In this document: piece after piece, positions 26,335 through 34,600 of the stretch
How positions within the stretch are numbered: position 1 is the first letter of the stretch
Layout of the letters: every line of letters starts with the position of its first letter
Assembly: GCA_964581895.1 (NCBI GenBank)
Contig: CAZOPR010000009.1
Span: forward strand, 26,106 to 90,105
Reading direction: 5' to 3'
Origin: Exilispira sp964581895
Lineage (GTDB): Bacteria; Spirochaetota; JAAYUW01
Length of the DNA stretch: 64,000 bases
Notes under the pieces: generated by a model
Databases searched by the model: none
Seen by the model: the letters and a program-made list of their open reading frames with translations, nothing else
What the model was told of the DNA's origin: nothing
Program-made: the position numbers and the translations under genes

Positions 26335-27423
26335 ATGAAATTCAATACAATTGTATGGGAAGATGAAAAAATAAAGATTATTGATCAGACAAAACTTCCA
26401 GAAGTTGAACAGATTATTGAACTTGATAGCGTTGAAATGGTTATTGAAGCGATAAAAGAATTAAAAGTTCGAGGTGCTCCATTAATTGGTATAGCAGGTG
26501 CTTATGGGGCAGTTATAGCCGCAAAAGAACTTATTGGCATTCATATTCCAGATATTGATTTATATAAAAAGTTATTTTTTGAAAAAATTGATAAAATATT
26601 AAATTCAAGACCAACTGCTGTTAACCTTAAAAATTGTCTTGATCTGATTAAAAACAGATTCGATGAAGTTATCACAATAAGTATAGAAAAGCCTATAAAT
26701 TTAGTTAAACAGCAAGTTTATGAAAATCTTTTATATGTTGCCAAAAAATTACATGAGGAAGATGAAAAGGTATGCGAGTCAATAGGTATCCATGGAAATA
26801 AACTTATAAATGATGGTGATGTAATATTGACTCATTGTAATGCTGGCTCTCTTGCAACTACTGCATGGGGAACGGCACTTTCAGTTATCTATAAGGCATA
26901 TGAAGAGGGGAAAAAAATAAAAGTTTATAGTGATGAAACCAGACCACTTCTTCAGGGCAGTCGACTTACTGCTTATGAGCTTTTGAAAAAAGGGATAGAA
27001 GTAACGACAATCTGTGATAATATGGCTGGTTTTTTAATGAAGCAGAAAAAGATAGATAAGATAATTGTTGGAGCCGATAGAATCTGCTTAAATGGTGATT
27101 TCGCAAATAAAATAGGGACATACTCTTTAGCAGTTCTTGCGAAAGTTCACTCTATCCCATTTTATGTAGCTGCTCCATATACTACTTTTGATAAAAACTT
27201 AAAAAATGGCGATGAAATTCCTATTGAATTTAGAAATCCAGATGAAATAAGAAAATATAAGGGTTTGCAACTTGCCCCAGAAAATGTAAATGTCTATAAT
27301 CCAGCTTTTGATGTAACTCAAGCAAAATATGTTACTGCTTTTATAACAGAAAATGGAATAATCTATCCACCATATAAGATTCATATAAAAAAGTATTTAA
27401 AAAAAATAGGGATAATTTCTTAA
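26335..27423 (+). CDS. mtnA: S-methyl-5-thioribose-1-phosphate isomerase
   Basis: 362 residues with the eIF2B-like MtnA pattern: VRGAPLIGIAGAYG, catalytic Cys168 in LTHCNAGSLAT, and Asp248 in IVGADRICLNGDFANKIGTYSLAVLAK. It converts methylthioribose-1-phosphate to methylthioribulose-1-phosphate in methionine salvage. The nucleosidase at 18459-19313 could provide methylthioribose, but a kinase (MtnK) or phosphorylase is not in the window. The DETRPLLQGSRLTAYEL segment distinguishes it from true eIF2B subunits. AAGAGG is the ribosome-binding site. Confidence 0.93.
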   Translation: MKFNTIVWEDEKIKIIDQTKLPEVEQIIELDSVEMVIEAIKELKVRGAPLIGIAGAYGAVIAAKELIGIHIPDIDLYKKLFFEKIDKILNSRPTAVNLKNCLDLIKNRFDEVITISIEKPINLVKQQVYENLLYVAKKLHEEDEKVCESIGIHGNKLINDGDVILTHCNAGSLATTAWGTALSVIYKAYEEGKKIKVYSDETRPLLQGSRLTAYELLKKGIEVTTICDNMAGFLMKQKKIDKIIVGADRICLNGDFANKIGTYSLAVLAKVHSIPFYVAAPYTTFDKNLKNGDEIPIEFRNPDEIRKYKGLQLAPENVNVYNPAFDVTQAKYVTAFITENGIIYPPYKIHIKKYLKKIGIIS

Positions 27424-27532
27424 GAATTTACTTTTATCTTTACAATCGTTAGTTAATTATAATTTTTTTCCAAAATAAATATTTTCAAAATAAATATGAG
27501 TATAATTGAAATCCACTTTCATTTGCTAAATC

Positions 27533-28384
27533 TTAAATTTTTATTTTATTTTTTATTGAATCTATATATATAGTTAAAAAAAGTCCTATAGAGATTAGAA
27601 TAATGCCTATAAAAAATTTTTTCTTAAAAATTTCATTTACAAAAAGATGACTTAAAAGTAGAGTAAGAGGGATACCTGTATAAGAAATAATGGAACCTTT
27701 TGTAGCAGTAAGATATCTGTAAGCAGCAGTCATTGTGATTTGCGCAATAAAAGCTACAATAGCAACTAAAAGAAGGTAAGAAAAATTTATCAAATTAATA
27801 TTTTTCCATTCATTTAATGTAAAAGGGATAAGTATTAGTCCAAAAATGCAGGTTGAAAGATATATAATAATAGGATTATCAAATTTGATACCTCTTCTCA
27901 GATAATTTATAGCCATACCACCTGAAAGACCAGATATCAAAGAAATAAGATCACCAATTTTTGAGTAATTGCTGTTGTCCCAGAAGATAAATGCTGCTCC
28001 TGTCACACATAAGATCAAACTTGCAATAGAAACAGAAGAGACTTTTTCTTTGAAGAAGATCCATCCAAAAAAGGCGACAAAAACTGGATAAGTATTTGAA
28101 AGCATTGTGGCTCTGCCACTTGAAGTAAGAGAAATACCCACATACATTGTAATCATACCCAAAGCCCCAAATATTCCTCTTAAAACCCAAGATTTAGTAT
28201 CATTTATTTTTATAGGTATTTTTTGGAATTTTAATATAAAGTACCCTAAAATTAATCCAACTATAAATCTTATTAATGAAATAAAGATCCCTGAAAATTC
28301 CTTGGAAATAAATTTTACAAGTATTGATGCAATCGCGAAAAGAAAAGCCGAAAGAACTAAAAGTAGTTCGCCTTTATATTTCAT
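27533..28384 (-). CDS. EamA/DMT-family transporter
   Basis: 283 residues, about ten membrane helices in two EamA repeats. ILVKFISKEFSGIFISLIRFIVGLI and RATMLSNTYPVFVAFFGWIFFKEKVS in the first half match GSIISYTGIPLTLLLSHLFVNEIF in the second. It is an inner-membrane metabolite exporter of unknown substrate. Unlike the EamA gene at 8637 it has no low-complexity insert and has the standard family length. Confidence 0.88.
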   Translation of the reverse strand: MKYKGELLLVLSAFLFAIASILVKFISKEFSGIFISLIRFIVGLILGYFILKFQKIPIKINDTKSWVLRGIFGALGMITMYVGISLTSSGRATMLSNTYPVFVAFFGWIFFKEKVSSVSIASLILCVTGAAFIFWDNSNYSKIGDLISLISGLSGGMAINYLRRGIKFDNPIIIYLSTCIFGLILIPFTLNEWKNINLINFSYLLLVAIVAFIAQITMTAAYRYLTATKGSIISYTGIPLTLLLSHLFVNEIFKKKFFIGIILISIGLFLTIYIDSIKNKIKI

Positions 28385-28424
28385 AAATTTTTATTTTTAA
28401 CAAATTTTTTTATGAATCTTTTAT

Positions 28425-28470
28425 CATAAATCTTTTATTTCATAAATTTTTTATTTCATAAATTTTTATC
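28425..28470. repeat. 16-bp tandem repeat overlapping a gene end
   Basis: CATAAATCTTTTATTT (28425-28440), CATAAATTTTTTATTT (28441-28456) and a partial CATAAATTTTTATC (28457-28470) follow each other. The last copy encodes the C-terminal codons and stop of the minus-strand gene ending at 28456, so the repeat runs from coding into non-coding sequence. Confidence 0.6.
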
Positions 28471-29904
28471 AATATCTTTTTTATCATTTATTGCCTTATC
28501 TTTTTTTTCAGATATTGCTGCAAAAACAAAAAGCAAAGAAAAAAAGATTATAATAATAATGCAGAAAAATAATTTATAGATTAATGGAACATTAGTAATC
28601 AAAGAATAGATTAACTTCGAATATACCTTAAAGTAATTTTTTTCAATGTTAGTTGGGGATTTTAAGCTATTTGATGAGTCAAATATCAAATTCATTGTAA
28701 TTGCTGGAATTTTATTGAAAATATAAGGGAAATGAATATTTTCGGTATCATAATAATTTATATTATATTTGATATCATCTGTTTTTAATAAACCTGTAAT
28801 TTCTTTTACGAAGCTATTTAAGTTGTCTTTATTTTTATTTGTTAAAAAAGTAAGAAGATTAATCTCAGACTGGTTCAAGTTTTCCAGAATTAATACTTTT
28901 GTATTTTTAGGAAAACTCTTGAATGAATTTATAAAATTTAATTCTGAAGGAAAATCTTCTATAGACTTATTTGAAAAGAAAAAAATAACTGATCGAATTA
29001 ATCTGTTTTTATTTGAATTCAAAAGGTTTAAATAAGGTAGCATCAATGAAATAGTATTAATATTTTCTAATATCGGGATTTGAAAAATAATAAGTTGATC
29101 TTTTATCTTTCCAGGGAAAAAAGCAATATTTTGTAAGAATTCTTTTTCTGTTATCTCCCAGTTTGCTTCGATATGAATCCTATAATTTTGGTAAGTGTAA
29201 GTTGCAAGTTCAGAAAAAACTTCTGGTTTTACATATATTTTATAAAAACCAGAATCTTTCTTGTTTGTATTGTTATTTTTTACTTCATCTTTATAACCAA
29301 AGAAAATGCTAGAACTACTTTTTATTTTACTTGCAGACTGATCTGTAATTATTGCACAAATTTTTGAATCATTGAATATTGGATCATATTTTTCTGAATA
29401 ATATGCACTTGAAATTAAAAGTATTTCACCTTCTTTTGGTTCGAAAGATGCAGGGTCAACTAAGGTGTATCCTTTTTTTGTTATATTAAGATTCTCTGAA
29501 TTTTCTTTTATTTTTAAGTTAAAATCAGTTTTATACTCATATTTTTTAATTATTCTACTATTTCTATCTAATACAGTAATTACTGGTTCTTTGGTATAAT
29601 TTACAATATAAGCAGTAAACTTACTTAAAAACCCTGTTTCTTCGTTAAATGAATAGATGTTATTCTCTTTTATTAATGTTGAAATATAATTTTGAATTTT
29701 ATATTCTTGATTAAACTCTTCATATTGATCATTTTCATTGTCAATTGAAAAGTTAACTAATCCATTTAAATCATTTTTGTATTTATTAAATAAATCAAAA
29801 ATCTTTTTTTCATCGTAACTTATTTTTTGTATAAAAATATTATAATAGAAAAATAAAATAAGAAAAAAAATAATTGTTAAAAAAATTATCCTCAATTTTT
29901 TCAT
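28456..29904 (-). CDS. Membrane-anchored protein of unknown function, possible inactive M28 peptidase-like
   Basis: 482 residues with an N-terminal membrane helix (about 5-25) and a C-terminal one (about 435-465), leaving a 400-residue domain that would face the periplasm. I do not recognise the family. The middle (KKGYTLVDPASFEPKEGEILLISS, then a DQLIIFQIPILENINTISLMLPYLNLL strand-helix and FFFSNKSIEDFP) loosely recalls the PA-insert and core of M28 aminopeptidases, but the expected zinc ligands (HxD, DNxSG, EExG) are absent. If the likeness is real, the protein is a pseudoenzyme. Start follows a TATAAT box by 8 bases without Shine-Dalgarno. Confidence 0.55.
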   Translation of the reverse strand: MKKLRIIFLTIIFFLILFFYYNIFIQKISYDEKKIFDLFNKYKNDLNGLVNFSIDNENDQYEEFNQEYKIQNYISTLIKENNIYSFNEETGFLSKFTAYIVNYTKEPVITVLDRNSRIIKKYEYKTDFNLKIKENSENLNITKKGYTLVDPASFEPKEGEILLISSAYYSEKYDPIFNDSKICAIITDQSASKIKSSSSIFFGYKDEVKNNNTNKKDSGFYKIYVKPEVFSELATYTYQNYRIHIEANWEITEKEFLQNIAFFPGKIKDQLIIFQIPILENINTISLMLPYLNLLNSNKNRLIRSVIFFFSNKSIEDFPSELNFINSFKSFPKNTKVLILENLNQSEINLLTFLTNKNKDNLNSFVKEITGLLKTDDIKYNINYYDTENIHFPYIFNKIPAITMNLIFDSSNSLKSPTNIEKNYFKVYSKLIYSLITNVPLIYKLFFCIIIIIFFSLLFVFAAISEKKDKAINDKKDIDKNL

Positions 29905-29912
29905 GGCTTTAT

Positions 29913-29938
29913 ATTATATTAAAATTTTTATTTAGCAA
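29913..29938 (-). promoter_or_regulatory. Promoter-like TTGCTA-N14-TATAAT, minus strand
   Basis: On the minus strand TTGCTA (29938-29933) and TATAAT (29918-29913) are 14 bp apart, and the ATG at 29904 begins 8 bases after the -10 box. Boxes, spacer and distance are the same as before the radical SAM gene at 294. Confidence 0.45.
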
Positions 29939-29944
29939 ATCTTC

Positions 29945-29972
29945 TTGACAAAAAATATTGTTAATGTATCTA
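29945..29972 (+). promoter_or_regulatory. Probable rplM-rpsI promoter TTGACA-N16-TATCTA
   Basis: A perfect TTGACA (29945-29950) with TATCTA (29967-29972) 16 bp away, leading to a leader of about 38 bases before rplM. It is nearly back-to-back with the minus-strand promoter at 29913-29938. Confidence 0.45.
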
Positions 29973-30017
29973 TTGACTACTTTATTAAGGACTGTTTTAA
30001 GTATCGAAGAGGTTAAT

Positions 30018-30461
30018 ATGATTGTTTATAAAACTGCTTTAAGAAAACCATCTGAAATCCAGAAAAACTGGGTTTTAATTGATGCAAAAGGTAAAACACT
30101 TGGAAGACTTGCTTCATTTATTTCAAATATCTTACAGGGGAAAAATAAAGCTGATTATGTTCCTTACTGGGATAATGGAGATAATGTTATTGTTATAAAT
30201 GCCAAACATATTAAAGTTACTGGGAATAAGGAGCAGGATAAGATTTATTATTGGCATTCAAAAGCACCTGGCGGAATAAAAAGTGCCAGCTATGAAAAGC
30301 TTTTAGAAAAACATCCTGAAAAACCACTTGAAATTGCTGTAAAAGGAATGCTCCCACACAATAAAATGGGTAGAAAACTTATGAGAAACTTGAAAATATA
30401 TGCTGATGCTGATCATCCACATTCAGCGCAGAACCCTAAAATTATTACTTTTGATGAATAA
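30018..30461 (+). CDS. rplM: 50S ribosomal protein L13
   Basis: 147 residues. Diagnostic L13 segments: WVLIDAKGKTLGRLASFISNILQGKNKADYVPYWDNGDNVIVINAKHIKVTG, GGIKSASYEKLLEKHPEKPLEIAVKGMLPHNKMGRKLMRNLKIY. It binds 23S rRNA early in large-subunit assembly. The frame extends 60 bp upstream, but AGAGG before the ATG at 30018 and the family length decide the start. rpsI follows after 12 bp, the universal L13-S9 pair. Confidence 0.97.
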   Translation: MIVYKTALRKPSEIQKNWVLIDAKGKTLGRLASFISNILQGKNKADYVPYWDNGDNVIVINAKHIKVTGNKEQDKIYYWHSKAPGGIKSASYEKLLEKHPEKPLEIAVKGMLPHNKMGRKLMRNLKIYADADHPHSAQNPKIITFDE

Positions 30462-30473
30462 AGGAGTCACTAA

Positions 30474-30863
30474 ATGGATAAAATGATAATGTCAAAAGGT
30501 TCAAGAAAAACAGCAGTTGCAAGAGTGATATTAAGACCTGGTAAAGGCAATATTATTATAAATAAAAAGGAATTAAATAAATATATTCCCCAACCAGAAT
30601 TACAGGAAATGGTTTATCAACCTTTTACTTTAACTGAAAATACCGGTAAATATGATGTAACTATTAATGTTAAAGGTGGTGGTTTTAATGCTCAAGCAGA
30701 AGCCATCAGACATGGTATTTCAAGAGCTTTAGTTAAGATAGATGAAAAATATAGATCGATCTTAAAATCAAATGGTTTTCTAAAAAGAGATCCAAGAATG
30801 GTTGAAAGAAAGAAATACGGTCATAAAAAAGCAAGGAAATCATTCCAGTTCTCTAAAAGATAA
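30474..30863 (+). CDS. rpsI: 30S ribosomal protein S9
   Basis: 129 residues. SKGSRKTAVARVILRPGKGNIIINKKELNKYIP is the conserved opening; GGGFNAQAEAIRHGISRALVKID the central part; and KKYGHKKARKSFQFSKR the basic tail that contacts tRNA in the P site. A strong AAAGGAG precedes the ATG. Last gene of the rplM-rpsI operon; a clear intrinsic terminator follows. Confidence 0.97.
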   Translation: MDKMIMSKGSRKTAVARVILRPGKGNIIINKKELNKYIPQPELQEMVYQPFTLTENTGKYDVTINVKGGGFNAQAEAIRHGISRALVKIDEKYRSILKSNGFLKRDPRMVERKKYGHKKARKSFQFSKR

Positions 30864-30914
30864 TCTTTTAAAAGTTACAAAAATAATATACTTAATATTA
30901 ATTAAAAAATTTCT

Positions 30915-30951
30915 AAAGGCTACCTTGAAATAGTAAGGTAGCCTTTTTTTT
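30915..30951 (+). terminator. Intrinsic terminator of rplM-rpsI
   Basis: A perfect 12-bp stem, AAAGGCTACCTT (30915-30926) with AAGGTAGCCTTT (30935-30946), an 8-base loop, and an uninterrupted T run to 30951. It lies about 50 bases after the rpsI stop and is the clearest terminator in the window. Confidence 0.92.
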
Positions 30952-31013
30952 ATAAAATAAAAATTATTTAAGATATAAGTCATACTTTTTTATAAAATAT
31001 AAGTAACTTAAAA

Positions 31014-31077
31014 TATAATTTATGTAAGCTATAATTTATGTAAACTATAATTTATGTAAAATATAATTTATGAGACA
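31014..31077. repeat. Four tandem 16-bp units
   Basis: Units TATAATTTATGTAAGC, ..TAAAC, ..TAAAA and a diverged TATAATTTATGAGACA occupy 31014-31077 without gaps. Each holds a TATAAT hexamer. It lies in the 357-bp gap (30864-31220) between the rpsI terminator and the PAS protein; apart from the terminator nothing else is evident there. Confidence 0.7.
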
Positions 31078-31220
31078 TATAAGTTATATAAGCCATATAA
31101 GATATTTCAGTAAGAAATTATAGTTATAAAAAATGTTTTTTATTAAAAAAATTGAAAATTTATTTTAATGTTTTATGATGTTAATAATGATTTTTCAAAA
31201 TATTGAAATAGGAGGATTTA

Positions 31221-31613
31221 ATGGATATTCAAATCTATAAAAATATTTTTGATAAATCACCATTAGGCTATGCTGTGCATAGGATAATTGTCGATGATAA
31301 AGGAATTCCTATAGACTATCAGTTTTTAGATCTAAATATTTCTTTTGAAAGAATGACAGGTTTAAAAGCAAGTGAAATAATAGGTAAAACCGTGAAGCAG
31401 GTTATACCAGATATAGTCAAAGATTCATTTGATTGGATTAAAGCATATGGAAATATTGCTTTAAATGGTGGAGAAATGGAGTTTGAGCAATATAGTGAAG
31501 CATTAAAAAAGAATTATAAAGTTTATGCTTATTCACCAGAAAAATACTATTTCATAACTACTTTTATCGATATCACCTCATTAAAACAGGACAAAAATAA
31601 TTTTAAAAAATAA
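31221..31613 (+). CDS. Stand-alone PAS-domain protein
   Basis: 130 residues forming one PAS/PAC unit: a start like IFDKSPLGYAVHRIIVDDKGIPIDYQFLDLN, then FERMTGLKASEIIGKTVKQVIPD, and the closing FITTFIDITSLKQ. No output domain follows. A strong AGGAGG precedes the ATG. The multi-PAS kinase starts 26 bp downstream in another frame and lacks this PAS subtype, so the small protein may be a detached sensory module or partner of the kinase (inference). Confidence 0.8.
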   Translation: MDIQIYKNIFDKSPLGYAVHRIIVDDKGIPIDYQFLDLNISFERMTGLKASEIIGKTVKQVIPDIVKDSFDWIKAYGNIALNGGEMEFEQYSEALKKNYKVYAYSPEKYYFITTFIDITSLKQDKNNFKK

Positions 31614-31638
31614 TTTTAAATAAAAAAATTGAAAAATA

Positions 31639-34600
31639 ATGTTAAATATTGAAAAAAATGACTATATTTTAACATTACTTAAAATCGGCTATTCTTATAA
31701 CAAAATAATATTTGATAAAAATGAGCCTATCGATTTCCAAATAGAAAAAGAAAATCAATTTTTTATTAAGTATTTTTCAGTAAATGAAAAAGAAAAATTT
31801 TTTAAATCATTGAATAATATTTTAGATAGTATTAGTTTGGATGATCTATGTAACTTTAAAAATATATTTTTAAGTTCAATAAAAGATATTATTAAAAACA
31901 AAGGGGAAAATAAATTTTATATAAATTTTAACTCATTAAATAAATATTATAAAATAATATTGGCCTATGAATCAGAAGAATACTTTTCTTTGTATCTTGA
32001 GGATTTAACAGATGCAAAATTAAAAGATATATTTTCAAAGATTGGTCATAATATATTGCAAGAGGTCTATATTATAGATCCAATAACATGGAAGATTATC
32101 GAGATAAATCAATTTGCAGTTATAGAAACTGGTTTTTCGGATAAAGAATTAAAAAATATAACTATCTTAGATCTTTTCCCTGAAATTACAATCGAGCAAT
32201 TTACCGAGATTCTTGAACCTTTAATAGAAGGAGTAAGTGATAAAAGCATTTTAGAAACTGTTCTAAAAAATAAAAGTAATTTTATCTATCCTGTAGAAAT
32301 AACTTTTCAAGTAATTGAGGATGGTAAAAAATATATTGTTGCTTATATAAAAGATATATCTGAAAAAAAGAGACTTGAAAAACAAATTCAAGCTGAAAAG
32401 GATTACTTAAATTATGTTGTTGAGGCAGCAGAGATAGGTACATGGAAATGGAATTACCAGAGCGGTGAAAAAGAATATAATGAACAATGGGCAAAAATGC
32501 TTGGTTATTCATTGAAAGAACTATATCCAATAAATGAAAATACATGGAAAAATCTTGTTCATCCAGAGGATCTTGAAAAAAGTGATATACTCCTACAAAA
32601 ACATATAAATAATGAGATACCTATTTATAATTGTGAAATCAGAATGAAACATAAAGATGGCAGTTTTCGATGGATAGAGGATAAAGGTAAGGTTTTGTAT
32701 TGGACAGAAGATGGCAAACCTCTTTTAATATATGGTATTCATATAGACATCACAGATAGAAAAAAAGCAGAACTTGAGCTTCAGGAATCATACCAACTTT
32801 TTCAAAATCTTATAGAATCCAATCTTGTAAATATAGCATTATATCAAAAACATCGCTGTATCTATGCAAATCCAGAATTTATAAAAACTACTGGTTTTAA
32901 GTTACATGAACTATTTAAAATGGATTTAATGGATATTATTGTTGATGATTACAAAGATCAGATAAAAGAGCATTTAAATAAATCTAATAGCAAAAAAGAC
33001 ACTGGTTTTACAGTAAAAATAAAAACAAAAACAAAAAAAATAAAATGGATTTATGGGTTTTGCAATAAGGTAGTTATAAATGGAGTAAATTCTGTATTGC
33101 TTTCTTTTAATGATATAAACGAACTAAAAAATGCCGAAAACCAGTTAGAAGAATCAAAAGAGCGGCTTCAAAATCTTATTGATGCAGCAAATTTAGGAAC
33201 ATGGATCTGGAATATTCAAACTGGTGAGACTATTTATAATGAAACATGGGCAAAATTACTTGGATATGAATTGAAAGAACTTCAACCTATTTCCTTAAAA
33301 ACATGGGAAAATCTTACAAATCCAGAGGACGTAAAAAGAACTTATATCGAACTTGAAAAACATTACAGTGGTCAAATGGAATTTTATGAATGTGAAATCA
33401 GGATGAGGCATAAAAATGGTAATTGGGTCTGGATATTAGATAAAGGAAAGGTAATAAGCTATGATAAAGAAGGAAAACCACTTTTGATGTTTGGGATTCA
33501 TGCAGATATAACAAAACTAAAGGAAATAGAACAAAAATTAAAAGAAAATAATAGATTTTTGGATACCATATTAAAAAATATACCTGTTAGAGTTTTTTGG
33601 AAAGATAAAGATTTAAAATATTTAGGTTGCAATACCCTTTTTGCAAAAGATGCAGGGTTAAATGATCCTTCTTTGATAAAAGGTAAAATCTCTACAGATC
33701 TTTTTAATAAAGATGAAGCTGAAATATGCCTTGAAGATGATAGATATATTTTAACATCGGGCAACCCAAAGTTATCATTTGAGGAAACTCTCACAAAATC
33801 AAATAAAGATAAGTTATATTTAAGATCTAACAAAGTTCCAATAGTTGATGATGATAACAATGTTATAGGTATTTTAGGAACATATGAAGATATTTCTGAC
33901 TTAAAAGATAAAGAGAAAGCAATTAATGAAGAAAAAGAAAAACTAAAAGTTATTATTGATAGTATAGCAGATGGAGTTATAGCTGTAGACAAAGAAGAAA
34001 AAGTGATATTATTAAATAAAGTAGCACAAAAATTGACAGGATATGATGAGAAAGAAGCAGTAGGGCAAATAATTTCAGATATTTTCAATATTGTTAATGA
34101 AAAAACAGGTCTTAAAGTTGAAAACCCTATAGCTAAAGTTATTAAAACTCTTAAGGTGCAAAGCATAGCAAATCATACAGTCTTAGTTTCTAAAAATAAT
34201 GAAAAATATATGATAGAGGATAGTGCAGCCCCTATTATTTCCAAAGAAAATGAATTATTTGGAGTAGTTCTTGTTTTTAGAGATATTACTGAAAAAACAA
34301 AATTACTTTTAGAAGCAAATAGAGCTAGTAAATTAGAATCACTTTCTTCACTTGCAGCTGGGATAGCCCATGATTTCAATAACTTGCTTGGTGGAATATA
34401 TGGCTTTATAAATCTTGCTATAGGTGAATCTTCTTTTGAAAATGCTAAAGAAAATCTTTTATTAGCATTAAATACTTTGGAAAGAGCAAAAGCTTTGGCA
34501 AATCAACTTCTTACATTTTCAAAAGGAGGAAAACCAATATTAAAAGAAGAATTTTTAAATGATATTATATATAAAACTACTACTTTTGCCCTATCTGGTT

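Noticed and set aside
31014..31077. CRISPR array
   Set aside because: Units are 16 bp, directly tandem and without unique spacers; the same holds for the 48-bp and 63-bp repeats. No cas genes in the window.
33498..34166. 222-codon minus-strand open frame inside the hybrid kinase
   Set aside because: Fully antisense to conserved PAS domains, composition is Ser/Phe/Leu-rich as expected of a shadow.
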